Numbered from the stretch's first letter, positions 54,964 to 63,983 are shown. The stretch: 64,000 nt of DNA from Aquaticitalea lipolytica (GCF_014641635.1 NZ_BMIC01000003.1:218759-282758); one strand, 5' to 3'. Notes: generated by a model not told the origin, from the sequence alone. Program-made: numbers and translations.

Positions 54964-56511
54964 ATGAAACAACCAAACCAAATACAAGGCTATAAAGTTG
55001 ATAAAAGCACTATTATAAGCTTAGAAAAAGGTAAAATCCCTCCGCAAGCCATTGATTTAGAAGAGGTTGTGTTAGGAGCGATGATGATTGATAAAAAAGG
55101 TGTCGACGAGGTAATTGACATTTTAAGCGCAGATGCTTTTTACAAAGATGCTCATAAACATATCTTTGAGGCAATTTTCAAATTATTTGAAAACAGTGAG
55201 CCTGTCGACTTATTAACTGTTTCAAGTCAGCTTAAAAAAGATTCAAAATTAGAGTTGGTTGGAGGTGATTTTTACCTCATTTCATTAACTCAAAGAGTAT
55301 CATCATCTGCTCATATTGAGTTTCATGCTCGTATTATTCTTCAAAAATATATTCAACGAAGTTTAATCAAAATTTCTAGTGAAATTATTGAAGATTCTTA
55401 TGACGAAACAAAAGATGTTTTTGATCTTTTAGATAATGCCGAGGCCAAGCTTTACGAAGTTACTCAAGGCAATATTAAAAAATCTACAGAAACAGCTCAG
55501 AGTTTGGTAATTCAAGCAAAGAAAAAAATTGAAGATATTTCTAATAAAGAGGGATTAAGTGGAATTCCTTCTGGGTTTACAAAACTTGATAAATTAACTT
55601 CTGGTTGGCAAGAAAGTGATTTAATAATTGTTGCTGCACGTCCTGGTATGGGTAAAACAGCCCTAACACTTTCTATGGCTCGAAATATTGCTGTAAACAG
55701 CAATATTCCTGTGGCTTTTTTCTCTTTAGAGATGTCGTCTGTACAATTAATAACTCGTTTAATATCGAGTGAAACAGGACTATCTTCAGAAAAACTACGT
55801 ACAGGAAAGCTAGAGAAGCATGAATGGGAGCAATTAAACGTTAAAGTAAAAACATTAGAAAAAGCACCTCTATTTATTGACGATACACCTTCATTATCTA
55901 TTTTCGACCTTCGTGCAAAGGCAAGACGTTTAGCGTCACAATATGGAATTAAAATGATTATTATTGACTACTTGCAGTTAATGACAGCTGGAGGAAGTCA
56001 AAAAGGAGGAAATAGAGAACAAGAAATTTCTACAATTTCAAGAAACCTAAAAGCTCTAGCAAAGGAGCTAAGTGTTCCAGTTATAGCCTTATCTCAATTA
56101 TCTCGTGCTGTAGAAACAAGAGGAGGAAGCAAACGCCCTTTACTTTCCGATTTACGTGAATCTGGAGCTATTGAGCAAGATGCAGACATTGTTTCGTTTA
56201 TTTATAGACCAGAATACTACAAAATTGATGAATGGGATGATGAAGAGCATACACCAACTGAGGGTCAAGCAGAATTTATTGTTGCTAAACACAGAAATGG
56301 TGGATTAGAAAACATACGCTTAAAGTTTATTGGGCACCTTGGTAAGTTTGATAATTTAGATGATTTTGACACACCTTTTGGAGAGTTTCATAGCAAAATG
56401 AATGCAGCCGCAAATGACGATACTTTTAAAACAAGTCATTTTCCATCTCCAAGTGATGCTTTTGATGCTCCATCTCTAGACGACGATGAGGATAACGATG
56501 TTCCTTTTTAA
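54964..56511 (+). CDS. dnaB: Replicative DNA helicase DnaB
   Basis: A 515-residue hexameric helicase of the replication fork. The start at 54964 (MKQPNQIQGYKVDKSTIIS) fits the flavobacterial N terminus better than a GTG 17 codons upstream. The N-terminal primase-interacting domain covers about 25-130, and the RecA-like ATPase about 190-460. Walker A is ARPGMGKTAL, Walker B IIIDYLQLM, and SRNLKALAKELSVPVIALSQLSR is the classical DnaB sequence. The acidic tail DDDEDNDVPF is the usual C terminus. No intein. Confidence 0.96.
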   Translation: MKQPNQIQGYKVDKSTIISLEKGKIPPQAIDLEEVVLGAMMIDKKGVDEVIDILSADAFYKDAHKHIFEAIFKLFENSEPVDLLTVSSQLKKDSKLELVGGDFYLISLTQRVSSSAHIEFHARIILQKYIQRSLIKISSEIIEDSYDETKDVFDLLDNAEAKLYEVTQGNIKKSTETAQSLVIQAKKKIEDISNKEGLSGIPSGFTKLDKLTSGWQESDLIIVAARPGMGKTALTLSMARNIAVNSNIPVAFFSLEMSSVQLITRLISSETGLSSEKLRTGKLEKHEWEQLNVKVKTLEKAPLFIDDTPSLSIFDLRAKARRLASQYGIKMIIIDYLQLMTAGGSQKGGNREQEISTISRNLKALAKELSVPVIALSQLSRAVETRGGSKRPLLSDLRESGAIEQDADIVSFIYRPEYYKIDEWDDEEHTPTEGQAEFIVAKHRNGGLENIRLKFIGHLGKFDNLDDFDTPFGEFHSKMNAAANDDTFKTSHFPSPSDAFDAPSLDDDEDNDVPF

Positions 56512-56556
56512 AAATAAACTTAACTTTTTCTTTCAATAAATACAAAGTTAAAAAGT

Positions 56557-56564
56557 TATATTTG
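56557..56564 (+). promoter_or_regulatory. -7 promoter box before the AI-2E family gene
   Basis: TATATTTG matches TAnnTTTG, 28 bases before the ATG at 56593. No TTG at -33. Confidence 0.45.
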
Positions 56565-56592
56565 TTGGCTTTTAAAAGAAAACAATTGCCTC

Positions 56593-57624
56593 ATGGATAA
56601 AACACGTACTACAAATATTTTATTACTCATTTTAGTAATTCCAGTCATATTTTATTTGCTTAAAATTTTATCGTTTATCTTTATTCCATTGGTGTCATCA
56701 ATGTTTATTGCCTTATTGTTTTTGCCATTATTACGATGGTTGGGTAAACGTGGTGTTCCAAAAGTTATAAGCGTTTTTATAGTTATTTTAATTATTCTTG
56801 GAGGTTTGGCTATAACAGCAGAATTAATTCATCTGTCTAGCAAACAAATAATGTCATCAGATAGTACCTTTTTTCAGCAAGCTGAAGATAAATTAGCAGC
56901 ATTAACAATTTCATTAGAAGAGTTTTTTGGTGTTCAATTGCAAAAAGAGGGAAACATAATGACTCAAATTTTACAAAAAGACAATTTAGGTTCTATATTT
57001 GGTTATGTTAGCAATTTTTTGAGCATGGCTTTAATGACTTCGTTTTTTGTGGTTTTATGGTTGTCAGAATCTATAAATGTTCAAAAACTGATGAATGCTA
57101 CACTTCTAAAACAAAAGCACGCTTCAGTAAAAACGTTTCGTAAAATTGAAAAAGACCTTATTAAGTTTATTAAAGTAAAGTTTTTAGTAAGTCTAGGTAC
57201 AGGAATAGGTATAGGTTTAGCCTGTGTGTATTTCGATGTTAGTTTTCCAATTTTTTGGGGACTTTTCGCTTTTGTTATCAATTTTGTGCAAATGATAGGC
57301 TCTTTTATATCTGTAATTGCTTTGGCTATTTTTGCCTTTGTTGAAATACAACTTATGGGTACTCTTTTCTTTTTTATACTATCAATCACATTAGTTCAAG
57401 TGGTTTTTGGAGGTATTTTAGAACCTATTTTTATGGGGAAATCATTCTCCATAAACATTATTACTGTACTAGTAATGCTTATGTTTTGGGGCTTTATTTG
57501 GGGAATACCAGGTATGATTATGTCAATACCAATAACTGTTTTTATTAAAATTATTTTAGAGCAGTTTCCAAACACTAAAGTTATTGCAAGCTTACTTTCT
57601 GGCAATGAGCTAAAAATCAAGTAA
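56593..57624 (+). CDS. AI-2E (PerM) family membrane protein
   Basis: A 343-residue inner-membrane protein with about seven to eight helices. The family signature in the C-terminal half is present: LFAFVINFVQMIGSFISVIALAIFAF and GGILEPIFMGKSFSINIITVLVMLMFWGFIWGIPGMIMSIPI. Members are linked to autoinducer-2 export or Na+/H+ exchange; which applies here is unknown. Monocistronic. Confidence 0.88.
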   Translation: MDKTRTTNILLLILVIPVIFYLLKILSFIFIPLVSSMFIALLFLPLLRWLGKRGVPKVISVFIVILIILGGLAITAELIHLSSKQIMSSDSTFFQQAEDKLAALTISLEEFFGVQLQKEGNIMTQILQKDNLGSIFGYVSNFLSMALMTSFFVVLWLSESINVQKLMNATLLKQKHASVKTFRKIEKDLIKFIKVKFLVSLGTGIGIGLACVYFDVSFPIFWGLFAFVINFVQMIGSFISVIALAIFAFVEIQLMGTLFFFILSITLVQVVFGGILEPIFMGKSFSINIITVLVMLMFWGFIWGIPGMIMSIPITVFIKIILEQFPNTKVIASLLSGNELKIK

Positions 57625-57658
57625 TTTTTTAATGTATTTATGATTTTACAAATTTTAT

Positions 57659-57689
57659 TTGTTATAGTTAGGAATCCTAACTATATTTG
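57659..57689 (+). promoter_or_regulatory. Promoter of the redox cassette with a palindrome filling the spacer
   Basis: TTG (57659-57661), 20 bases, TATATTTG (57682-57689). Inside the spacer and reaching into the -7 box lies a perfect palindrome, ATAGTTAGGA and TCCTAACTAT around a central A (57664-57684). A bound protein would block RNA polymerase. Confidence 0.78.
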
Positions 57690-57725
57690 TTTTGCAATAA
57701 TGCAATTTACCAAAAACTCACTATT

Positions 57726-57959
57726 ATGAAAAAATCAGTTTTTTATCATGCAGGCTGTCCAGTTTGTGTAAGCGCAGAGCACGATATTATTAATTTAGTA
57801 GGACCTTCAAACGTTGAAATTGTACATTTAGGTGAAGACAAATCAAAGATTTCGCAAGCCGAAAAGGCAGGAGTGAAGTCTGTTCCAGCTTTGTTAACAC
57901 CAAATGGCCATGTGTTACACATCAATTTTGGGGCATCTTTAGATGCAGTTAAAGGATAA
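57726..57959 (+). CDS. Small thioredoxin/glutaredoxin-like protein
   Basis: A 77-residue redox protein. The start at 57726 (MKKSVFYHAGCPVC) is required, since the promoter at 57659-57689 starts transcription after the in-frame ATG at 57687-like site. The active site is CPVC (residues 11-14) and the cis-Pro lies in VKSVPALLTPNG (about 54). No signal peptide, so it is cytoplasmic. First gene of a four-gene stretch with DUF2024, MarR and a secreted protein. Confidence 0.85.
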   Translation: MKKSVFYHAGCPVCVSAEHDIINLVGPSNVEIVHLGEDKSKISQAEKAGVKSVPALLTPNGHVLHINFGASLDAVKG

Positions 57960-57971
57960 TTGTATCATTTA

Positions 57972-58013
57972 AAAAGTTAGGATTCTTTTTATTGAAAATG
58001 AATCCTAACTTTT
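57972..58013 (+). terminator. Long hairpin between the thioredoxin-like and DUF2024 genes, sharing the operator half-site
   Basis: AAAAGTTAGGATTC (57972-57985) and GAATCCTAACTTTT (58000-58013) form a 14-bp stem; TTTT/AAAA inside the loop can extend it. The sequence GTTAGGA is the same as in the operator at 57664-57684. It may end transcription, act as a second operator, or both. Confidence 0.6.
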
Positions 58014-58027
58014 AAAAACACATAATT

Positions 58028-58291
58028 ATGTATATATCTGTTTGGGACACCTATGTTCAACGACAAGATGGTAAAGTCATGCACTTTGATATTCTTGTAC
58101 CACATGATTTGAAAGATACTTCTAAAATTTTTAGCTTTGGAAAAGACTATTTACAATCAAAACCATTTAAAACAGGAGAATTAACTTCCAGAGAGTGTCA
58201 GTTTTGCCATATTGAAAAGGCATCTGAAGAAGTTATAGCATCAATCAATAACAAAGGTTATTTTATTTTAGAAATGCAAAACTGCAATTAA
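58028..58291 (+). CDS. DUF2024 family protein
   Basis: An 87-residue cytoplasmic protein. ISVWDTYVQRQDGKVMHFDILVP at the N terminus is the DUF2024 signature. ECQFCHIEKAS (about 57-67) holds a CxxC pair that could bind a metal or form a disulfide. The function of the family is unknown. It sits between a CPVC redox protein and a Cys-rich MarR regulator, which points to thiol or metal handling. Confidence 0.85.
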   Translation: MYISVWDTYVQRQDGKVMHFDILVPHDLKDTSKIFSFGKDYLQSKPFKTGELTSRECQFCHIEKASEEVIASINNKGYFILEMQNCN

Positions 58292-58308
58292 CATTGCAAT
58301 AAATTCAT

Positions 58309-58332
58309 TAGGTTTGTTAAGTTTCAAACTTA
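58309..58332 (+). promoter_or_regulatory. marR promoter box with overlapping palindrome
   Basis: TAGGTTTG (58309-58316) matches TAnnTTTG. The palindrome TAAGTTT-C-AAACTTA (58318-58332) covers the expected transcription start, ten bases before the ATG, as expected of autoregulation. The half-site differs from GTTAGGA. Confidence 0.5.
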
Positions 58333-58342
58333 GCGACTTTTT

Positions 58343-58948
58343 ATGGGAAAAAGTATATTCAATATCGAACATCAACAAACTAACCTTTCAAGTAAAATAG
58401 TAGTTGGTTTGGAACGCATTTCTGAAGTTTTTAGAGTATTGCTTTGGGAACATGCAAAGGCTAATGGATTGAGTCCGATACAAATTCAAATCTTAGTATT
58501 TATAGCCAATCATAAGGCAGAATATTGCACTGTTAGTTATCTTGCTAGTGAATTTAATATTACCAAGCCAACGATTAGTGATGCCATTAAAGCGCTTGAA
58601 AAAAAGAAGCTTATAGAGAAGGATTATTCTTCATCAGACAGTCGTAGCTATACTGTTTTTCTATCAGAAAAAGGCAAATCGGTAGTATTTCAAACGGAGC
58701 AATTTGCAAACCCTATTAAAGATCAATTGAGTGTTATTGATAATGTAGATTTAGATCAATTGTATCTAACAATAACTCAATTAATTTATGGGCTGAATCG
58801 TTCTGGCTTGTTGACTGTTCAACGCATGTGTTATGCATGCAAGTTTCATAGCAAAACAGAAAATGGGCATTTTTGTAACTATTTGAATACCGAACTTCAA
58901 CATTCAGACATCAGAATTGATTGTCCAGAATTTGAAGTACAATTATAA
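58343..58948 (+). CDS. MarR-family regulator with C-terminal Cys cluster
   Basis: A 201-residue winged-helix regulator. The HTH lies at about 45-105 (GLSPIQIQILVFIANHKAE ... LASEFNITKPTISDAIKALEKKKLI), with the wing DYSSSDSRSYTVFLSEKG. The C-terminal extension has Cys in the pattern Cx2Cx11Cx15C (CYACKFH, GHFCNYL, IDCPEF), seen in a subset of MarR proteins and suited to a metal or Fe-S centre. It probably senses redox or metal state and controls the palindromes at 57664 and 58318. No signal peptide. Confidence 0.87.
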   Translation: MGKSIFNIEHQQTNLSSKIVVGLERISEVFRVLLWEHAKANGLSPIQIQILVFIANHKAEYCTVSYLASEFNITKPTISDAIKALEKKKLIEKDYSSSDSRSYTVFLSEKGKSVVFQTEQFANPIKDQLSVIDNVDLDQLYLTITQLIYGLNRSGLLTVQRMCYACKFHSKTENGHFCNYLNTELQHSDIRIDCPEFEVQL

Positions 58949-59010
58949 ATAAACTCTAATATTTCCTTAAAGTATTTCAGTGAGCTCTAATTTTTGAGTA
59001 TATTTCGTCT

Positions 59011-60270
59011 ATGAAGAAGATAGTTGCTTTATTATTATTCCTGTTTATTTCAGCAAATACTTTTGCGTCTTATATTCTTATTCCAATGGATGCTGAAGGA
59101 CAAAAAAATCATTTAAAAGCCTACGGAGTTACCTATTGGACACTCGAAAAACAATTAAAAGTAAAATGGTTACTTAATTACAGAGGTGGTTCGTTTTTAT
59201 TACCAGATGCAGAAGATATTCAACGCGAATGCCAGATAAGAGGTGTTTCTTATGAAGTTATTTCCAATTCTAAAGCCGAAGAAATACTTGAGCTTATCAG
59301 TAGTCCATCACAAAACATGGAAGCTGTAGTACTTGAAAAAGCACCCAAAATTGCTGTTTACTCTCCAAAAGGGAACTTACCTTGGGATGATGCAGTTACA
59401 ATGGTGTTAACCTATGCTGAGATACCTTACGATGTTATATATGATGAAGAGGTATTAAGTGATGCATTACTACTTTATGATTGGCTTCATTTACATCATG
59501 AAGATTTCACAGGTCAATATGGAAAATTTTATAGAGCATATAAATCAGCAGCATGGTATATTGAGGAAAAAAATGCAGCTGAGACACTGACTGCTAAATT
59601 AGGATATTCTAAAGTCTCTGAAGAAAAACTAGCTGTAGCCTTAAAAATCAGAGATTATGTAATAGGAGGAGGCTTTATGTTTGCTATGTGTAGTGCAACC
59701 GATAGTTTTGATATAGCTCTCTCAGCAGAAGGTGTAGATATTTGCGAACCAATGTTTGATGGCGATGGGAGTGATGCTAATTATCAAAGTAAAATAGATT
59801 ACAACAAAACCTTTGCATTTAAAGATTTTATATTAGAGCGCAATCCAAACATTTATGAATTTTCGTCAATAGATATGACTAACAAGCGCCAAATCCCACC
59901 AACTACAGATTATTTTACATTAATGGATTTCTCAGCAAAATGGGACCCAGTTCCAACCATGCTAAACCAAAATCATACTGCCTTAGTAAAAGGGTTTATG
60001 GGTCAAACAACTTCATTTACTCGAAATGAAATTAAGTCTAACGTGCTAGTATTGGGTGAAAATAAATCTAACAGTGAGGCCAAGTATATACATGGCATAA
60101 AAGGCAAAGGTTTTTTTACGTTTTACGGAGGTCATGACCCAGAAGATTACACGCATAGAGTAGGAGATCCAAAAACAGAACTCGATTTGCATCCAACATC
60201 ACCAGGATACAGGCTTATTTTAAATAATGTCTTGTTTCCAGCTGCTAAGAAAAAGAAACAAAAAACTTAG
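59011..60270 (+). CDS. Secreted GATase1-like protein of unknown function
   Basis: A 419-residue exported protein (signal peptide to about residue 19, SANTFAS). Residues about 110-265 look like a class I glutamine-amidotransferase/ThuA-type flavodoxin fold: PKIAVYSPKGNLPWDDAVTMVL, then GGGFMFAMCSATDSFDIAL with a Cys in the nucleophile-elbow position (about 231). GKGFFTFYGGHDPEDYTHRVGDP near the C terminus may be the His site. Relatives were once labelled asparagine synthetase B, but no AsnB domain is present. It follows marR by 62 bases and has a -7-like TATATTTC. Confidence 0.65.
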   Translation: MKKIVALLLFLFISANTFASYILIPMDAEGQKNHLKAYGVTYWTLEKQLKVKWLLNYRGGSFLLPDAEDIQRECQIRGVSYEVISNSKAEEILELISSPSQNMEAVVLEKAPKIAVYSPKGNLPWDDAVTMVLTYAEIPYDVIYDEEVLSDALLLYDWLHLHHEDFTGQYGKFYRAYKSAAWYIEEKNAAETLTAKLGYSKVSEEKLAVALKIRDYVIGGGFMFAMCSATDSFDIALSAEGVDICEPMFDGDGSDANYQSKIDYNKTFAFKDFILERNPNIYEFSSIDMTNKRQIPPTTDYFTLMDFSAKWDPVPTMLNQNHTALVKGFMGQTTSFTRNEIKSNVLVLGENKSNSEAKYIHGIKGKGFFTFYGGHDPEDYTHRVGDPKTELDLHPTSPGYRLILNNVLFPAAKKKKQKT

Positions 60271-60373
60271 TGTTTTTAGGGCGTTACCTCAATTATCATT
60301 GAGGTCGTGTTTTTCGTTATATCTTTTTATAGTATGTATAAAAAGGAAGCCACTACAACCACTAACACAAAAA

Positions 60374-60403
60374 AAAATCCGGTTCAATTAAGAACCGGAT
60401 TTT
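60374..60403. terminator. Bidirectional terminator between the GATase1-like gene and rplT
   Basis: AAAATCCGGTTC (60374-60385), loop AATTAA, GAACCGGATTTT (60392-60403), flanked by A and T runs. Confidence 0.92.
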
Positions 60404-60441
60404 TATATAAACGAAAAGTTGTTATTGTTTTGGCGAAACGC

Positions 60442-60789
60442 CTATTTTTTTACTTTTTTTGCAATGGCTTCAAAAGCTTCTGGGTTGTTCATCGCTAAAT
60501 CTGCAAGAACTTTACGGTTCAATTCGATATTATTAGCTTTAATTCCACCCATAAATTTTGAATAAGACATTCCGTGTAATCTAGCTGCAGCGTTAATACG
60601 CGTAATCCATAATGAACGGAAATTTCTCTTATTTACTCTACGGTCTCTATACGAATATAACATCGCTTTATCAACCGCATTTTTTGCTACTGTCCAAACG
60701 TTTTTACGTCTTCCAAAGTAACCTTTTGCTTGCTTAAGAACCTTTTTTCTTCTGGCTCTTTTTGCTACTGAATTTACTGATCTTGGCAT
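60442..60789 (-). CDS. rplT: 50S ribosomal protein L20
   Basis: A 115-residue ribosomal protein required for early 50S assembly. [30 protein letters not shown] and [22 protein letters not shown] are diagnostic. L20 often represses its own operon by binding a leader that mimics 23S rRNA; no such structure was traced here. Last gene of thrS-infC-rpmI-rplT, 103 bases after rpmI. Confidence 0.97.
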   Translation of the reverse strand: MPRSVNSVAKRARRKKVLKQAKGYFGRRKNVWTVAKNAVDKAMLYSYRDRRVNKRNFRSLWITRINAAARLHGMSYSKFMGGIKANNIELNRKVLADLAMNNPEAFEAIAKKVKK

Positions 60790-60892
60790 TTTTTAATTGT
60801 TTTTTTGTAGTAGGCGGTCTTTAAGACACTTGCTAAATATTATTTGCCTAACTCCAGGGTTTATAAATTTGTTTTAACCAATTAAAATAATA

Positions 60893-61090
60893 TTACTTTA
60901 AACGTAACATTATTTTAACATTATTCTCGTCTGCTGCATGCACTAAAGTGTCATGTGTTAGAGCAAGTTTACGCTTTTTAGATTTTTTAGTCAAAATATG
61001 ACTTTTAAAAGCGTGCTTTCTTTTAATCTTACCAGTGCCAGTTAGTTTAAAACGTTTCTTAGCACTTGATTTAGTTTTCATTTTCGGCAT
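60893..61090 (-). CDS. rpmI: 50S ribosomal protein L35
   Basis: A 65-residue basic ribosomal protein. [41 protein letters not shown] is the family sequence pattern. Lies between infC (60 bases upstream) and rplT. Confidence 0.97.
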   Translation of the reverse strand: MPKMKTKSSAKKRFKLTGTGKIKRKHAFKSHILTKKSKKRKLALTHDTLVHAADENNVKIMLRLK

Positions 61091-61150
61091 TTTCTCCTAA
61101 TTTTAATTTACTTTTCGCTTATTATCTTTATACTGAATTAATCTCAGTAA

Positions 61151-61705
61151 CTATTTTCCTTTTTTTGGCGAAATAAACATAGTCATACGTTTACCTTCCA
61201 ATCTTGGCATTTGTTCTACTTTACCAAACTCTTCAAGATCTTGAGCCAATTTTAATAATAAAATTTGACCTTGCTCTTTAAATACAATCGAACGTCCTTT
61301 AAAGAATACAAAAGCTTTTAGCTTAGCACCTTCTTTTAAAAACTTTTCAGCATGTTTCTTTTTAAATTCGTAATCATGATCATCAGTTTGCGGACCAAAA
61401 CGAATTTCTTTCACAACAACTTTTGTTGCCTTTGCTTTTAAAGCTTTGTCACGTTTCTTTTGCTCGTAAAGAAACTTTTTATAATCCATAACTTTACAAA
61501 CTGGTGGATCAGCTTTAGGTGATATTTCAACTAAATCCACGCCTTGCTCTTCAGCTAGCGCTCTTGCATCTTTAGTTGAATAAATACCTGGCTCTACATT
61601 ATCACCAACAAGTCTTACCTTGTCAACTCTAATGCTCGAATTAATCTTGTGCTGCTCTTCTTTAGTTGTTCTTTGGAAGCTACCTCTGTTTCTACGTATT
61701 GCTAT
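61151..61705 (-). CDS. infC: Translation initiation factor IF-3 with predicted AUA start
   Basis: IF-3 binds the 30S subunit and checks the start codon. The frame from 61705 gives 184 residues: [M][10 protein letters not shown], then [43 protein letters not shown] and the C-terminal [15 protein letters not shown] core ending ISPKKGK. No ATG, GTG or TTG occurs in frame between the upstream stop (61718-61720) and GTG at 61540, which would cut off the conserved N-terminal domain. ATA at 61705 is followed by Ala-Ile-Arg, the usual second to fourth residues, so AUA is the likely start; an ATA two codons later is a second choice. infC of E. coli uses AUU for IF3 autocontrol. Confidence 0.88.
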   Translation of the reverse strand: MAIRRNRGSFQRTTKEEQHKINSSIRVDKVRLVGDNVEPGIYSTKDARALAEEQGVDLVEISPKADPPVCKVMDYKKFLYEQKKRDKALKAKATKVVVKEIRFGPQTDDHDYEFKKKHAEKFLKEGAKLKAFVFFKGRSIVFKEQGQILLLKLAQDLEEFGKVEQMPRLEGKRMTMFISPKKGK

Positions 61706-61733
61706 GGCTTTATAATTTTAGTTAAACTTATTT

Positions 61734-63677
61734 TTATTTAAATGTTTTTAATGTCTTATTTATTTCTTTTTCAACAATTTTCGAGAATTCATCTACACTA
61801 ATCATGCCTAAATCTTCTCCTCCGTGTTGACGTACTGAAATCTTGTTTTCGCCTTCCTCATTCTCACCAATGATAATCATATAAGGCACTTTTTGCATTT
61901 CTGCTTCCCTAATTTTCTTACCTATGGTCTCGTTTCTATTATCTGCGAGGGCGCGAATTTCGTTATTTTCTAGCAAATTTAAAACTTTTTCAGCGTATTT
62001 TTCATATTTCTCACTAATTGATAATATAATAGCCTGTGTTGGCATCAACCAAAGAGGGAAGTTTCCACCTGTATGTTCTAGTAATATAGCAACAAATCGT
62101 TCCATACTCCCAAAAGGAGCTCTGTGAATCATAACAGGTCTATGTAGTTCATTATCACTGCCTTTATAAGTTAAATCAAAACGCTCAGGTAAATTATAAT
62201 CTACCTGAATAGTTCCTAATTGCCAGTTTCTGCCTAAAGCATCCTTAACCATAAAATCTAATTTAGGGCCATAAAATGCTGCTTCACCAGTTTCCACAAC
62301 ATAATCCAAACCTTTATCTATAGCCGCATTAAGAATTGCTGCTTCAGCTTTTTTCCAGTTTTCATCACTACCAATATATTTTTCAGGAGTTTCAGGGTCT
62401 CTTAAAGAAACTTGCGCTTTAAAGTTTTCAAACCCTAAAGAACCAAAGACATATAACACTAAGTCAATTACATCTTTAAATTCTTTATCTAATTGATCTG
62501 GTGTACAAAAAATATGTGCATCATCTTGAGTAAATCCTCTTACACGAGTTAATCCATGTAATTCTCCACTTTGTTCATATCTATATACTGTACCAAATTC
62601 AGCATAGCGCTTTGGTAACTCTTTATATGAAAAAGGACGATTGTTATAAATCTCACAATGATGAGGGCAGTTCATAGGTTTTAATAAAAACTCTTCGCCT
62701 TCAGCAGGTGTGTGTATTGGTTGAAAACTATCAGCACCATATTTTGCATAGTGACCAGAAGTCACATATAATTCTTTTTGTCCAATATGAGGAGTTACAA
62801 CCATTTCATAACCAGCCTTCTTTTGCGCTTTTTTTAGGAAATTCTCTAAACGTTCACGTAATGCAGCACCTTTTGGTAACCATAAAGGCAAACCTTGACC
62901 TACTTTAGTTGAAAACGTAAATAACTCTAACTCTTTACCAAGTTTTCTATGGTCTCGTCGTTTAGCTTCCTCAAGCAATTCAAGATATTCAGTTAAATCT
63001 TTTTGTTTAGGGAATGAAATTCCATAAACACGAGTTAACTGTTTGTTGTTTTCGTCACCTCTCCAATAAGCACCAGCAACAGATAATAATTTTATAGCTT
63101 TTATAATTCCAGTATTTGGAATATGACCACCACGACACAAATCAGTAAATGTAGAATGATCACAAAATGTAATAGTACCATCTTCAAGGTTTTCAATTAA
63201 CTCAACCTTATATTCATTATTTTGAGATTTATATAACGATAACGCTTCAGCTTTAGTTACCGAACGCATAATAAAGTCATGCTTTTCTCTAGAAATCTCA
63301 AGCATTTTATCTTCAATAGATTTAAAATCCTTTTCAGAAATAGATTGACTTCCAAAATCTACATCATAATAAAATCCATTTTCAATTGCAGGACCAATTG
63401 ACAGTTTAACACCAGGATATAACTCTTCTAAAGCCTGTGCTAATACGTGAGCAGTAGAATGCCAAAAAGCTTTCTTACCTTCTTTATCATTCCAAGTATA
63501 TAGAATTAGAGAACCATTTACATTTAAAGGAGTATTAGTTTCAATAGTAGTACCATTATAACTAGCCGAAATAACATTTCGAGCCAATCCTTCACTAATG
63601 CTTTTTGCAACATCCATTGGAGTTACATTATTCTCAAACGGTTTTACACTTCCGTCAGGTAGAGTTATATTAATCAT
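61734..63677 (-). CDS. thrS: Threonine-tRNA ligase
   Basis: A 647-residue class II synthetase. The N-terminal TGS domain covers 1-60, and the editing domain about 65-225, with the [16 protein letters not shown] motif and the C-x3-H pair in [11 protein letters not shown]. The catalytic core (about 245-535) has [10 protein letters not shown], where Cys and His bind zinc, and motif 2 [24 protein letters not shown]. The anticodon-binding domain is about 540-640. First gene of the thrS-infC-rpmI-rplT operon; infC follows after 28 bases. Confidence 0.97.
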   Translation of the reverse strand: MINITLPDGSVKPFENNVTPMDVAKSISEGLARNVISASYNGTTIETNTPLNVNGSLILYTWNDKEGKKAFWHSTAHVLAQALEELYPGVKLSIGPAIENGFYYDVDFGSQSISEKDFKSIEDKMLEISREKHDFIMRSVTKAEALSLYKSQNNEYKVELIENLEDGTITFCDHSTFTDLCRGGHIPNTGIIKAIKLLSVAGAYWRGDENNKQLTRVYGISFPKQKDLTEYLELLEEAKRRDHRKLGKELELFTFSTKVGQGLPLWLPKGAALRERLENFLKKAQKKAGYEMVVTPHIGQKELYVTSGHYAKYGADSFQPIHTPAEGEEFLLKPMNCPHHCEIYNNRPFSYKELPKRYAEFGTVYRYEQSGELHGLTRVRGFTQDDAHIFCTPDQLDKEFKDVIDLVLYVFGSLGFENFKAQVSLRDPETPEKYIGSDENWKKAEAAILNAAIDKGLDYVVETGEAAFYGPKLDFMVKDALGRNWQLGTIQVDYNLPERFDLTYKGSDNELHRPVMIHRAPFGSMERFVAILLEHTGGNFPLWLMPTQAIILSISEKYEKYAEKVLNLLENNEIRALADNRNETIGKKIREAEMQKVPYMIIIGENEEGENKISVRQHGGEDLGMISVDEFSKIVEKEINKTLKTFK

Positions 63678-63701
63678 AAATTCAAATGCTAATTAAGTCT
63701 G

Positions 63702-63732
63702 CAAAGATAATAGTATAAATACTTTCATACAA
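63702..63732 (-). promoter_or_regulatory. Consensus promoter of the thrS-infC-rpmI-rplT operon
   Basis: On the minus strand TTG (63732-63730), 20 bases, TATCTTTG (63709-63702), with a leader of about 20 bases to the ATG at 63677. Confidence 0.82.
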
Positions 63733-63820
63733 TATATATATAGGTATAAATTATTATATATGTTTTAATTAAGGCATTTGGTTTACAAAAAAGTAACCCA
63801 CCACGCTTTCACTACTCACT

Positions 63821-63850
63821 TTTTATAATTGTTTTGCAACAATTATAAAA
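63821..63850. terminator. Hairpin in the gap upstream of thrS
   Basis: TTTTATAATTGTT (63821-63833), loop TTGC, AACAATTATAAAA (63838-63850), a perfect 13-bp stem. It could end transcription or insulate the strong promoter to the right. Confidence 0.55.
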
Positions 63851-63951
63851 GAGTTCAAACAAAAGCTCAATCGTTAATGCAAAAAAAACATGTCGCAAAA
63901 CCCTAGAAATGAACACATAAAAAAAAAGGTAAAAAAAAGGGTAAAAAAGTT

Positions 63952-63983
63952 TTGTTTAGTAATAAAAAAGGGTTGTATATTTG
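63952..63983 (+). promoter_or_regulatory. Strong promoter at the right edge, reading out of the window
   Basis: TTG (63952-63954), 21 bases, TATATTTG (63976-63983), preceded by A-tracts (63919-63947) resembling an UP element. The start would be near 63988, in GCCGCTAAAAACGGT at the very edge. The 323-base gap 63678-64000 holds only this, the thrS promoter and the hairpin; no ORF is visible. A stable-RNA operon may follow. Confidence 0.7.

Noticed and set aside
57664..58332. A CRISPR-like set of repeats near the MarR cassette
   Set aside because: The repeats are palindromes at promoters and a hairpin, with unequal spacing and no cas genes.
59011..60270. Asparagine synthetase B as the name of the secreted protein
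   Set aside because: The protein has a signal peptide and no N-terminal nucleophile Cys or AsnB synthetase domain.
60307..60498. A 63-codon plus-strand frame
   Set aside because: It covers the terminator and runs antisense into rplT; its sequence is low complexity.
61151..61540. A 129-codon infC starting at GTG 61540
   Set aside because: It would lose the conserved N-terminal domain ([16 protein letters not shown] and more), which is clearly encoded upstream in the same frame.
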